In this document: one piece after another, positions 1 through 7,671 of the stretch
Numbering within the stretch: the first letter of the stretch is position 1
How the letters are laid out: each line of letters starts with the position of its first letter
Assembly (NCBI RefSeq): GCF_009495755.1
Contig: NZ_WIBJ01000015.1
Span: 1 to 64,000 of the forward strand
Length of the DNA: 64,000 nucleotides
DNA from: Flavobacterium sp. LMO8
GTDB taxonomy: Bacteria > Bacteroidota > Bacteroidia > Flavobacteriales > Flavobacteriaceae
Direction of reading: 5' to 3'
Made by a program: the position numbers and the translations under genes
Notes under the pieces: generated by a model
The model's database searches: none
Told to the model about the DNA's origin: nothing
The model's input: the letters and a program-made list of their open reading frames with translations, nothing else

Positions 1-8
1 ATTATAAT

Positions 9-32
9 TTGGTAAACCAATTTGGATAACCA
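9..32. promoter_or_regulatory. Candidate operator upstream of alginate lyase
   Basis: Positions 9-20 form the inverted repeat TTGGT-AA-ACCAA, followed directly by a related half-degenerate copy, TTTGGATAACCA, at 21-32. It lies about 50 bases before the lyase start. TGGT/ACCA dyads are typical of GntR/FadR- and LacI-type regulators of sugar-acid use, so a binding site is plausible. No regulator gene is in the window, and the assignment is inference. Confidence 0.35.
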
Positions 33-78
33 TACAAAATTTAATCGAATTACTATTCTGATTTTTTTATAGAAAAAC

Positions 79-1014
79 ATGAAAAACAAAAAGTTATTTA
101 CTTATTCTATTTTGAAACATTTAATATGTTTTTTTGTTATTCTTATTATATATAGTTGTTCTAGTAAAGATGAAATTATTACTCAAAATTCCACTGATGA
201 AATATCCGAAACAACATTAATAAACCCATTATCACCTTATGCCAACATAAGTTTTAACAATTTGAAAGTTACTTTACCAGTTGATGAAAACAATAATGGT
301 AGTCCTGATGAATATTCTGCTGCACAATTAAGTAATTTTGGATATAGAACCCTAGCACCAGTTATTCCTTTTATGTATGATGACACTACTGATGAGTCTA
401 TAGTTTTTTATACCTATCCAGCTAGTTCAACAGCTAATAGTAATTATTCTAGAACAGAGTTAAGAGAGATGATGAATCCAACTAATAGTAAAATTAATTG
501 GACTTTAAATCAAGGTGGTACTTTTGAAGGTAGATTAAAATTAGTGTCTGTAACACAAGACAATATTAGTTCAAGTTATGATTATCATAGAGTAATTATG
601 ATGCAAATACACGGAATTATATCTCAAGCAGATATGCTAACACATGGATTTTTATCCAACAATGGCCCACCACTTTTAAAAATATATTGGATAGACGGAC
701 ATATAAAAGCATACAAAAAAACTTTAGTAAACTCAAATACAACAGGTGATGCACTTTTAGATGTTTCAAGTAGCACGTGGACAGATATTAGTCATGATTT
801 TGGTTACATAGGATATGAACCATTTGATTTAAAAGTCATTGCTTCAACAGGCAAACTTGAAGTCACCGTAAATAATAGCATGAAAGTTTTTGAAGATATA
901 AGTTTGGCTAAATGGCCTTTTGAAAATTATTTTAAAGCAGGAAATTATCTAATAACTACGGAACCAACTGCAAATTCTACTGTAAAATATTATAAATTAA
1001 ATATTAATCATTAA
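79..1014 (+). CDS. Polysaccharide lyase family 7 alginate lyase, lipoprotein
   Basis: A 311-residue secreted alginate lyase that would cleave alginate by beta-elimination. The N-terminus has a hydrophobic stretch (about residues 14-25) followed by Cys27, which fits a lipoprotein signal, so the enzyme is probably anchored to the outer membrane. The three conserved PL7 blocks are present: RTELRE at 125-130, QIH at 176-178 and YFKAGNY at 284-290. These supply the Arg, Gln/His and Tyr of the active-site cleft. In this family the QIH variant (rather than QVH) is associated with activity on guluronate-containing alginate. It is followed after 16 bases by the T9SS protein gene, so the two are probably co-transcribed. 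An operator-like dyad lies upstream. The rest of any alginate locus would lie left of this window. Confidence 0.9.
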   Translation: MKNKKLFTYSILKHLICFFVILIIYSCSSKDEIITQNSTDEISETTLINPLSPYANISFNNLKVTLPVDENNNGSPDEYSAAQLSNFGYRTLAPVIPFMYDDTTDESIVFYTYPASSTANSNYSRTELREMMNPTNSKINWTLNQGGTFEGRLKLVSVTQDNISSSYDYHRVIMMQIHGIISQADMLTHGFLSNNGPPLLKIYWIDGHIKAYKKTLVNSNTTGDALLDVSSSTWTDISHDFGYIGYEPFDLKVIASTGKLEVTVNNSMKVFEDISLAKWPFENYFKAGNYLITTEPTANSTVKYYKLNINH

Positions 1015-1030
1015 ACTTAAAAACAAAATT

Positions 1031-2287
1031 ATGAAGACAAAATTACTTTTTTCAGAAAAAAATCAACAAAGATTTTATAGTGTTTTAGCACTTTCTTTGT
1101 TTATGAATTTCGGTTTTGCGCAACAAGTTATTGGAGAATTTCCAACAATGGATGGCGGTTTAGAGGGGCAAACAGCAACTACAACTGTTCCTTCAATAGG
1201 AAGTACAGGTACGCCAAGTGAAACTAATTGGTCGGTTAGTTCTACATCAAATTCTTCCGTAAGAACCATTTCGGATGTTCCAGCAGATGCAAGATCTGGA
1301 AACTTTTCTTTTGCTTTAGCAATTGCTCCAACAAAAACAAATACACGTTTGCAAGCGCCAACGCCTGTTTCGCCACTTTTTCAGGTAAGCACAGAATATA
1401 CTATTCAATTTCATTATAAAACAGATACTGATCCAGGTAGCTTTTTAGATGGTGGGATTTATTTGAATAGTACTTCGGGTGGAGTTGCTTCTGATATAAC
1501 AAATGCAGTTCCATTTGTAGCAAATACATGGACAAAAGGATACTCTACAATTACAAGTGGCTCAACGTTTAATAATCTAAACTGGGCAGTTGCCAGACTA
1601 TCAACGCCAACAGCAGATGAATATTTGGCTACTGTAAATTTTGATGATTTTGTAGTATATGCAGGACCTTATGATGAAACAGCACCAACAGCAGTAACAA
1701 CAGCTAGTGCTTATTATACAGAAAATGCAGGAACCTCTACAATTAGTTGGACAGCTCCAGCGAATGCTGCAGACGCAACAAATGGTCTTGTTGGTGGTGG
1801 ATATGTAGTAGTAAGATACGCATCAATGCCAGCAGCAGATAATGATCCAAATCAAAATGGTATTTATGCAATAGGTAACACAACTACAAACGGAACAGCT
1901 AGTCTTGAAGGAACAGTTGTATATATAGGAACAAATACTACATTTGACGAAACCTATGTTTCTGGGTCTTATTACAAAATTTACGCAGTAGATAAAGCAT
2001 TTAATTATTCGGAAGAAGTTACTGTAGCTGATCCTACTCTAGGTGTTGCTCAAAATGAAATTTCAAACTTAAGAGTTTATCCAAACCCAGCAAACGATGT
2101 ACTTTTTATTGAAAGCAACAATCAATTAATTGATGTAGTTTCTATCTACAGCTTAGAAGGAAAAGAAGTATTGAATATAAATAAAGTACAAAATTCTGTT
2201 GATGTTTCAAGCTTAACATCTGGAATATATATTATTAAAATCACTAGTAATGAAAATGTACTTACTAGAAAGATTATTATTGAATAG
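1031..2287 (+). CDS. T9SS type A sorting domain-containing secreted protein
   Basis: A 418-residue secreted protein. A long signal peptide ends near FGFAQQ (residues 27-32). Residues about 35-215 look like a beta-sandwich of the carbohydrate-binding or choice-of-anchor kind. Residues about 216-330 resemble a fibronectin type III-like segment beginning with the common linker DETAPTA. The last 75 residues are a type IX secretion sorting tail with the typical YPNPAND start and a GIYIIKI-type end. It would be exported across the outer membrane and released or attached at the surface. I see no catalytic motif. Its position 16 bases after the PL7 lyase suggests an accessory role in alginate binding or breakdown. 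That is inference from context only. Confidence 0.8.
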   Translation: MKTKLLFSEKNQQRFYSVLALSLFMNFGFAQQVIGEFPTMDGGLEGQTATTTVPSIGSTGTPSETNWSVSSTSNSSVRTISDVPADARSGNFSFALAIAPTKTNTRLQAPTPVSPLFQVSTEYTIQFHYKTDTDPGSFLDGGIYLNSTSGGVASDITNAVPFVANTWTKGYSTITSGSTFNNLNWAVARLSTPTADEYLATVNFDDFVVYAGPYDETAPTAVTTASAYYTENAGTSTISWTAPANAADATNGLVGGGYVVVRYASMPAADNDPNQNGIYAIGNTTTNGTASLEGTVVYIGTNTTFDETYVSGSYYKIYAVDKAFNYSEEVTVADPTLGVAQNEISNLRVYPNPANDVLFIESNNQLIDVVSIYSLEGKEVLNINKVQNSVDVSSLTSGIYIIKITSNENVLTRKIIIE

Positions 2288-2349
2288 TTGAATGTTAGTT
2301 ATATTTAAAGGAATTACTGAGTAACTTTCCTTTATATTAGTTGAGAGAA

Positions 2350-2377
2350 AAAAAGCGATGGGTATTCATCGCTTTTA
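2350..2377. terminator. Bidirectional intrinsic terminator
   Basis: A perfect 9-bp stem (AAAGCGATG, loop GGTATT, CATCGCTTT) with A- and T-rich flanks. It can end the lyase/T9SS transcript on the plus strand and the interrupted small gene or IS on the minus strand. Confidence 0.8.
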
Positions 2378-2500
2378 TGATTTTAATGAATTTTATTTAT
2401 TATTATCTTGAAGTAAATTTTTATAAATAATACCACCAACAATAGCCCCTAGAATGTACGTCTTCAAACTAAAGTGAACTTTTCCTAAGAGAGTATTTAG

Positions 2501-3511
2501 TTAATAATTCAAAGATAAATATTTTTTTTGATTTGTTGTTAATTTTAATTTTTGGTACTCATTTCTTCGGCCAATAATGGCTATTTTCTTTAATCGTTCA
2601 CGTTCTTTTAGAATAAGTTCACCTCTTCCAAAATAGACATCTGCTGGGGTTAAGTTGTTTAATGATTCATGATAGCGTTCATTGTTATAGCGATAAACAA
2701 ACTTGTCTAAAGCAGCTTCTAATTCTTCTGGAGCAAAGTAATTATCAAGTTTTACCACGTTTTTCATGGTTCTGTGATAGCGTTCAATTTTTCCTTGTGT
2801 TTGTGGATGATTGGGTCTGCCATGTACTTGTTGCATTTGATAATTGTCTTTTAAATACGTTTTTAATTCGCTTGCAATATAGCACGAACCATTGTCTGAC
2901 AAGAGTTTAGGTTTTTGTTTAGTTACCAATTTTGCTTTTTTAATGGCAGTATCCACAGTTCTTTTTACATCATCGGCTTTCATACTTGAGCAAAGTTCCC
3001 AATGCACAATGTATCGGCTGTAATCATCTAAAACCGTACTCAAGTAATACCAACCCCAACCCAATATTTTAAAATAGGTAAAATCCGTTTGCCACATTTG
3101 ATGAACAAAGCCTGTTTTGTCTGTAAATTCATTACCTGCACTCAAAAAAATATGAGCTGGAGCTGTAATTAAACCTCTTGACTTTAAAATCCGATAAACA
3201 CTTGATTCTGATAGAAATATCTGTTGTTCATCAGTGATTTTATAGGCTAATTCTCGAGAAGACAAATCAGGATGATCTAAAGCTAATTTTACAACCAAAT
3301 TCTTCTGCTCTTGTGGAATACTGTTCCATTGTCTGTTTGATGCTCTTTTGGTAGGAAGCAATCCTTCAACACCATTTTCGCTATAGGCATGATACCAATT
3401 GTAAAAAGTACTTTTGTTGATTCCAATCTCCCGAAGTGTTCGATTAACACCAATTTCAGAACGAGTAACCATGTGAATGATTTCTTGTTTTTCAGATACT
3501 GTAAGTCGCAT
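2501..3511 (-). CDS. IS3-family transposase OrfB (DDE integrase domain)
   Basis: The catalytic half of the transposase. An N-terminal helix-turn-helix-like region (residues about 1-60) precedes an rve/integrase core. The acidic triad is visible: D143 in WQTDF, D206 in LLSDNGS and E243 in QGKIERYH, the last two 36 residues apart as in IS3 enzymes. The ATG at 3511 follows the OrfA stop by 20 bases. However, the frame stays open upstream to the A-run at 3552-3559, so the functional product is probably an OrfAB fusion made by -1 frameshifting. No stop or lost catalytic residue is seen. Confidence 0.9.
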   Translation of the reverse strand: MRLTVSEKQEIIHMVTRSEIGVNRTLREIGINKSTFYNWYHAYSENGVEGLLPTKRASNRQWNSIPQEQKNLVVKLALDHPDLSSRELAYKITDEQQIFLSESSVYRILKSRGLITAPAHIFLSAGNEFTDKTGFVHQMWQTDFTYFKILGWGWYYLSTVLDDYSRYIVHWELCSSMKADDVKRTVDTAIKKAKLVTKQKPKLLSDNGSCYIASELKTYLKDNYQMQQVHGRPNHPQTQGKIERYHRTMKNVVKLDNYFAPEELEAALDKFVYRYNNERYHESLNNLTPADVYFGRGELILKERERLKKIAIIGRRNEYQKLKLTTNQKKYLSLNY

Positions 3512-3531
3512 ATATTTCTTGAACTTTTCAG

Positions 3532-3885
3532 TTAATCCAGCATGTCTAAGCTTTTTTTTACAATATCGTAGCGTAAAACTAAATCGGCAATCATTACTTT
3601 TAAAGACTGATTTTCTTTCTTGAGCTCTGCTACTTCATCACTCGTAGCTTCTCTTGTTACATCGCCTGCTAAACGCTTTTTACCTGCTTCCAAAAATTCT
3701 TTGTTCCACTTATAAAACTGAGATTCATGAATGGAATACTTACGACACAATTCTGCAACTGACATTTCTGCTCGTAAAGCTTCCATAACAATCTGAATTT
3801 TTTGTTCAGAACTAAAGATTCTTCGTGTGTTTCTACGAATGTCTTTGATGAAATTCTCTGCTGTTTTTTTCTTGGGTGTTTTCAT
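3532..3885 (-). CDS. IS3-family transposase OrfA (HTH and leucine zipper)
   Basis: A 117-residue DNA-binding subunit that would recognise the IS ends. Residues about 18-65 are an HTH_Tnp_1 domain (FSSEQKIQIVMEAL ... AELCRKYSIHESQFYKW). Residues about 80-115 form a leucine-zipper-like coiled coil (ELKKENQSLKVMIADLVLRY) used for dimerisation. The second-last codons contain the frameshift heptamer, which is normal for IS3 OrfA. Confidence 0.9.
   Translation of the reverse strand: MKTPKKKTAENFIKDIRRNTRRIFSSEQKIQIVMEALRAEMSVAELCRKYSIHESQFYKWNKEFLEAGKKRLAGDVTREATSDEVAELKKENQSLKVMIADLVLRYDIVKKSLDMLD
3553..3559 (-). promoter_or_regulatory. Programmed -1 frameshift site A AAA AAA
   Basis: Read on the minus strand, OrfA codons run GTA AAA AAA AGC. 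The heptamer A AAA AAA matches X XXY YYZ in the OrfA frame. A one-base backward slip continues as AAG CTT AGA CAT GCT straight into the OrfB frame, with no stop before the OrfB ATG. The A-run is eight bases long (3552-3559). Confidence 0.75.
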
Positions 3886-4006
3886 AATAATTCAAATTTA
3901 AGGATTTTGAAAACACTCTCTTAGTTTTGACTTAAATCAGTCCACTTTTTGCTGACGATTTACAATCTACTTGTTCTATTATCAATTGTTGTTTTGTATT
4001 TTTCAT

Positions 4007-4351
4007 AAACCTATAGATTTAAAAATGAAATAAAAATGTAAACCTTTTGATTTAAATAAAAAAAATATTTTAATTTTTTAGATTTAATTATTTTAATAGT
4101 TTAAAAAACTAATTCTTTGTTTAGTAAATTTTTTTAGGAAAGTATCCTAAAATTTAATCAAATGAAATTTTACACAATACGCTTTCAAAAATTTCTAATT
4201 CTTCATGCAGGCTGTTAGACATTTCACTTGTTATGTGTACTAAACCTCTCATTTTTGAGAGGTTTTTTTGTTAGAAAAAGACAATAAATCAGGAATCATT
4301 TTAGGAACAAAAGATAAAATTTTATCTTTGAGACTTCTAAAAAAGAAAAAG
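4007..4351. other. Intergenic region with plus-strand terminator, no clear gene
   Basis: Very AT-rich. It holds a strong plus-strand terminator at 4242-4268 (AAACCTCTC, loop ATTTTT, GAGAGGTTT, then T-run). I find no gene upstream that this would terminate, so a short untranslated RNA ending here is possible but has no clear promoter. A TAnnTTTG element (TATCTTTG, 4323-4330) then serves the downstream lipoprotein gene. A 32-codon minus-strand frame (4154-4252) is also present but unsupported. Confidence 0.5.
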
Positions 4352-4846
4352 ATGAAAAAGCAATTAATTTTAGCGATTATTACAGGTTCAACGTTTTTAT
4401 TTTCTTGTAAAAAAGAAGAAGAAGTAAAACCAGTTGAAGAACAACAACAAGTGCAACCTTTTTCTGGAGAAGCTTGGTTAAAACAGCGTGTTGGTAATCA
4501 AGGTCAAGTGCAACAGCAGGTTGTTCAACAATCAGCCCAACAACCAACTTCAGCTCAAACTCAAACTGCTCCAGGTATGAATCCGCCACATGGTCAACCA
4601 GGTCATCGTTGTGATATTGCTGTTGGGGCTCCATTGAATTCTAAACCAGCAGAAAAAAAACAACCTCAAACAACAACTCAAGTTGTTAATCAAAAACCAA
4701 TCGAAAAACCTGTGATGAATATAAATTCCAATAGCGGATCAACAACTATCGTTGGTGCATCGACTCCTCTAGGAATGAATCCTCCTCACGGTCAAAAAGG
4801 GCATCGTTGCGATATTGCTGTAGGGGCACCACTTCCAAAATTATAA
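4352..4846 (+). CDS. Lipoprotein with duplicated NPPHGQxGHRCDIAVGAPL motif
   Basis: A 164-residue exported lipoprotein (signal peptide, lipobox FLFSC with Cys19). The middle is Gln/Pro/Thr-rich and probably disordered. The segment MNPPHGQPGHRCDIAVGAPL occurs once mid-protein and again, as MNPPHGQKGHRCDIAVGAPL, at the extreme C-terminus. The motif has two His, one Cys and one Asp, which could bind a metal or heme. I know it as a recurring feature of uncharacterised Bacteroidota proteins, with no assigned function. I chose ATG 4352 over an upstream TTG at 4268 because it begins a proper signal peptide and lies 21 bases after a TATCTTTG -7 element. The upstream codons overlap the preceding terminator. 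Confidence 0.8.
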   Translation: MKKQLILAIITGSTFLFSCKKEEEVKPVEEQQQVQPFSGEAWLKQRVGNQGQVQQQVVQQSAQQPTSAQTQTAPGMNPPHGQPGHRCDIAVGAPLNSKPAEKKQPQTTTQVVNQKPIEKPVMNINSNSGSTTIVGASTPLGMNPPHGQKGHRCDIAVGAPLPKL

Positions 4847-4882
4847 TACTAAAAAAAGAGCCATAAGGCTCTTTTTTTAGTA
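4847..4882. terminator. Bidirectional terminator between convergent genes
   Basis: A perfect 16-bp stem (TACTAAAAAAAGAGCC, loop ATAA, and its complement) with internal A/T runs. It ends both the lipoprotein gene and the prolyl oligopeptidase gene. Confidence 0.9.
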
Positions 4883-4890
4883 TTTCTTTT

Positions 4891-6996
4891 CTACTTTAAT
4901 TCTTTAACACCCATATTGTAAAGTGTAAAAACTTGCATATCTACATTTTCTTGAATGGTAGCTGCTACAGATTTTCCTGCTCCGTGACCCGCATTTACAT
5001 CAATACGAATTAAAACTGGATTTTCTCCTGCTTGTTTCGCTTGCAATTCAGCTGCAAATTTGAAACTGTGAGCAGGAACCACTCGGTCATCGTGATCTCC
5101 AGTAGTTACCATTGTTGCTGGATATTTTGTACCTGCTTTAACGTTATGAACTGGTGAATAGCCCTTGATGTATTCGAACATTTCTTTGCTTTGCTCTGAT
5201 GTACCATAATCATATGCCCAACCTGCTCCTGCTGTAAAAGTATGATAACGCAACATATCTAAAACACCAACTGCTGGTAACGCTACTTTTACTAAATCTG
5301 GGCGTTGTGTCATCACCGCACCTACTAAAAGCCCTCCATTTGAACCACCTTTTATCGCTAAATAATCTGAAGAAGTGTATTTTTCTTTGATTAAATATTC
5401 GGCTGCAGCAATGAAATCATCAAAAACGTTTTGTTTTTTTAATTGCGTTCCAGCATCGTGCCATTTTTTACCGTATTCTCCACCACCGCGTAAATTCGCA
5501 ACAGCGTAAACTCCTCCATTTTCTAACCAAACCGCATTAGCAATACTAAAAGCAGGAGTTAAACTCACATTAAATCCGCCGTAGCCATATAAAACAGTTG
5601 GATTTTTTCCGTTTAATTTCGTTCCTTTTTTATAGGTAATAATCATTGGAACTTTTGTGCCATCTTTTGAAGTGTAAAATACTTGTTTTGACTCATAATC
5701 TGCAGAATTAAAATCAACTTTTGGTTTTTGATAGATTGCTGATTTTCCTGTTTTTGGATCAAAAGTGTAAGTTGTTCCTGGCGTTACATAATTGGTAAAC
5801 GAAAAATATAAAGTAGTTTCTTTTTCTTTTCCGCCAAAACCACCAGCAGTTCCAACACCTGGCAATTGAATATCACGAACTAATTTTCCGTTGTAGTCAT
5901 ATTGTTTAATGAATGAAACGGCATCTTTCATATAACTTGCGAAAATATAGCCACTTCCTGTGTTTGGCGACAATACATTTTCGGTTTCAGCGATGCAATC
6001 TTTCCAGTTTTCTTTCGAAGGATTTGACAAATCAAAAGTCACCACGCGTTTGTTTGGCGCTTTGTAATTCGTAACCAAATAAATTTTAGAACCTTTATTG
6101 TCTAAAACATCATTGTCGTTTTCGTAATTGTCAATTAACGTTACGATTTTAGCATCTGGTTTTGATAAATCTAAATAATATAATTCGTTTCCAGAAGTTG
6201 AATTCGCAGCAGAAATAAATAGATATTTCTCATCTTCCGATACGCCACCACCAACATATCTTCTTTTTACATCGCCACCAAAAACCAATTTATCTGTTTT
6301 TTGCGAAGTGTTTAATTTGTGATAATACAATTTGTGTTGGTCAGTTTTTGCCGATAATTCGCTTCCAACAGGTTTGTCATAACTTGAATAATAGAAACCT
6401 TCGTTTTTGTACCAAGAAACACCACTGAATTTCACATCTACAATCGTATCGCCAATGATTTTTTTAGTTTTTGCTTCCATTACAATCACTTTTCTCCAAT
6501 CACTTCCACCTTCTGAAATTGAATAGGCCACTAAACTTCCGTCTTTGCTAAAATTTAACCCACCTAACGAAGTGGTTCCGTCTTTTGAAAACGTATTGGG
6601 GTCTAAAAAGATTTCTTCTTTACCATCTTTGTCTTTTCGGTACAAAACCGATTGATTTTGAAGTCCATTATTTTTGTAGTAATACGTAAAATCGCCTTCT
6701 TTGAACGGAGCTCCAATTTTCTCGTAATTCCACAATTGCTCCATTCTATCTTTTAACTGATTGCGATATGGAATTCTATTTAGATACGCATAAGTAATCA
6801 AATTTTGTTTTTTTACCCACATTTCTGTTTCTGTACTTCGGTCGTTTTCTAACCAACGGTAAGGATCGATAATTTGTTTACCAAAATAAGTGTCAACATG
6901 GTCGATTTTTTTTGTTTCCGGGTAATTGATTTTATTTGTTTGTGCGTTCATAAAAAGTGTACAAACAATAGCCGATATTGTTATTGTTTTTTTCAT
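4891..6996 (-). CDS. Prolyl oligopeptidase family serine peptidase (S9A)
   Basis: A 701-residue periplasmic prolyl endopeptidase that cuts short peptides after proline. A signal peptide (MKKTITISAIVCTLFMNAQ) is followed by an N-terminal S9 segment with DPYRWLEND. A seven-bladed propeller spans about residues 85-420, and an alpha/beta-hydrolase domain completes the protein. The catalytic triad is visible: Ser552 in GGSNGG, Asp637 in GDHDDRV and His671 in NAGHGAG. Length and signal match the secreted flavobacterial (Elizabethkingia-type) enzymes. It is a single-gene unit, convergent with the upstream lipoprotein. Confidence 0.95.
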   Translation of the reverse strand: MKKTITISAIVCTLFMNAQTNKINYPETKKIDHVDTYFGKQIIDPYRWLENDRSTETEMWVKKQNLITYAYLNRIPYRNQLKDRMEQLWNYEKIGAPFKEGDFTYYYKNNGLQNQSVLYRKDKDGKEEIFLDPNTFSKDGTTSLGGLNFSKDGSLVAYSISEGGSDWRKVIVMEAKTKKIIGDTIVDVKFSGVSWYKNEGFYYSSYDKPVGSELSAKTDQHKLYYHKLNTSQKTDKLVFGGDVKRRYVGGGVSEDEKYLFISAANSTSGNELYYLDLSKPDAKIVTLIDNYENDNDVLDNKGSKIYLVTNYKAPNKRVVTFDLSNPSKENWKDCIAETENVLSPNTGSGYIFASYMKDAVSFIKQYDYNGKLVRDIQLPGVGTAGGFGGKEKETTLYFSFTNYVTPGTTYTFDPKTGKSAIYQKPKVDFNSADYESKQVFYTSKDGTKVPMIITYKKGTKLNGKNPTVLYGYGGFNVSLTPAFSIANAVWLENGGVYAVANLRGGGEYGKKWHDAGTQLKKQNVFDDFIAAAEYLIKEKYTSSDYLAIKGGSNGGLLVGAVMTQRPDLVKVALPAVGVLDMLRYHTFTAGAGWAYDYGTSEQSKEMFEYIKGYSPVHNVKAGTKYPATMVTTGDHDDRVVPAHSFKFAAELQAKQAGENPVLIRIDVNAGHGAGKSVAATIQENVDMQVFTLYNMGVKELK

Positions 6997-7057
6997 AAAA
7001 ATTTATTGTTGAATAACAAAGATATTCAAAAGGGTTTTAAAGATTTGTTAAAAAACA

Positions 7058-7083
7058 AAAACGACTGAAATTTCAGCCGTTTT
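7058..7083 (-). terminator. Intrinsic terminator of the 7106-10441 operon
   Basis: AAAACGACTGAAA paired with TTTCAGCCGTTTT (one mismatch), directly downstream of the lipoprotein gene on the minus strand and followed there by a T-rich run. Confidence 0.75.
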
Positions 7084-7105
7084 GTAACAAATTTGATTTA
7101 ATTTT

Positions 7106-7660
7106 TTAGTTTACTGCAACTGAAAAGCTAACAGCTGCATCCGTATTTCCACCAGCATTTGTGATGTCGCCACCCGAAACTCCAGAAGCGGTTTTATTTG
7201 GTAAGTGTCTCAAGGTTACAGTTAAAGTTCCAGTTGAGCCAGAAGTTCCAGCAACTAAAGTGAAGTTTAATCCTATTGGTCTTCCATTAGCATCTGTATC
7301 GGTGTAAGTTACGGTTCCAATAGATGATGGAAGTTGGTAAAAAACTTGATGATCAGCTCCTTCTTCTTCCACTTCTACTGTGATATCTTCAGCTGGACTT
7401 TCTAATTCATTTAAAAATGTTGTTGAACCTGTGTAAGTTGTTCCTGCTGTTAAATTTTCTGAAACTGTTATAACTGGTGCATTTGGTCCGTCACCATCTA
7501 AATCTCTTGAAGTTAAAGTAATAGTTTGTCCACCTCCAACAAGCGTTGTTGTTACAGTTGTGATAACTTCTTCCTCGTTAACAGGAGCATCATCGTTAGA
7601 ACAAGAAGTTGAAAATATTACTGGAATTACTAATAGCGCGATAAGTTTTAAATTTTTCAT
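7106..7660 (-). CDS. Lipoprotein partner of the TonB receptor (uncharacterised)
   Basis: A 184-residue lipoprotein (signal peptide and lipobox STSC, Cys20). The remainder is Thr/Val/Gly-rich beta structure with an acidic patch, EVEEEGADHQ. It lies 11 bases after the TonB receptor gene in the same direction. Similar proteins in flavobacteria sit beside this kind of receptor and are sometimes labelled type 1 periplasmic-binding-fold proteins. I cannot confirm that fold here. A role in capturing or handing over the receptor's ligand at the outer membrane is inferred from position only. Confidence 0.75.
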   Translation of the reverse strand: MKNLKLIALLVIPVIFSTSCSNDDAPVNEEEVITTVTTTLVGGGQTITLTSRDLDGDGPNAPVITVSENLTAGTTYTGSTTFLNELESPAEDITVEVEEEGADHQVFYQLPSSIGTVTYTDTDANGRPIGLNFTLVAGTSGSTGTLTVTLRHLPNKTASGVSGGDITNAGGNTDAAVSFSVAVN

Positions 7661-7671
7661 GTTTTGATTTT

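Larger units (their letters stand above)
2471..3943 (-). mobile_element. IS3-family insertion sequence
   Basis: A complete element of about 1.47 kb with OrfA and OrfB on the minus strand. It is flanked by the direct repeat ACT (2468-2470 and 3944-3946). Inverted end sequences are AAAGTGAACT (2471-2480) against a 9/10 match at 3939-3948, and CTAAGAGAGTATTT (2485-2498) against a 13/14 match at 3911-3924. The distance between the two blocks is 4 bases at the left end and 14 at the right. Canonical TG...CA ends would instead place the element at 2475-3944. A 3-bp duplication is usual for IS3 relatives. Both reading frames and the frameshift site look intact, so it may be active. Confidence 0.85.
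2393..4006 (-). pseudogene. Small single-TM protein gene split by the IS element
   Basis: The 5' part (4006 down to 3944) starts with ATG and encodes 21 codons beginning MKNTKQQLIIEQVDCKSSAK. The 3' part (2470 down to 2393) encodes SLKTYILGAIVGGIIYKNLL followed by QDNNK and a stop. The codon AGT (plus strand ACT) occurs at both junctions as a 3-bp direct repeat. Removing the element and one repeat copy restores one reading frame of 45 codons without mismatch. The product would have a polar N-terminus with one Cys and a C-terminal Gly-rich transmembrane helix. I do not recognise the family. With the insertion, translation from the ATG runs a few codons into the IS and stops. Confidence 0.75.

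Noticed and set aside
4154-4252. 32-codon minus-strand frame starting MRGLVHITSEM
   Set aside because: It starts inside the loop of a terminator, has no promoter, and is within chance length, although its composition looks protein-like.
4268-4351. Extended N-terminus of the NPPHGQ lipoprotein from a TTG start
   Set aside because: It overlaps the terminator and the -7 element and would bury the signal peptide.
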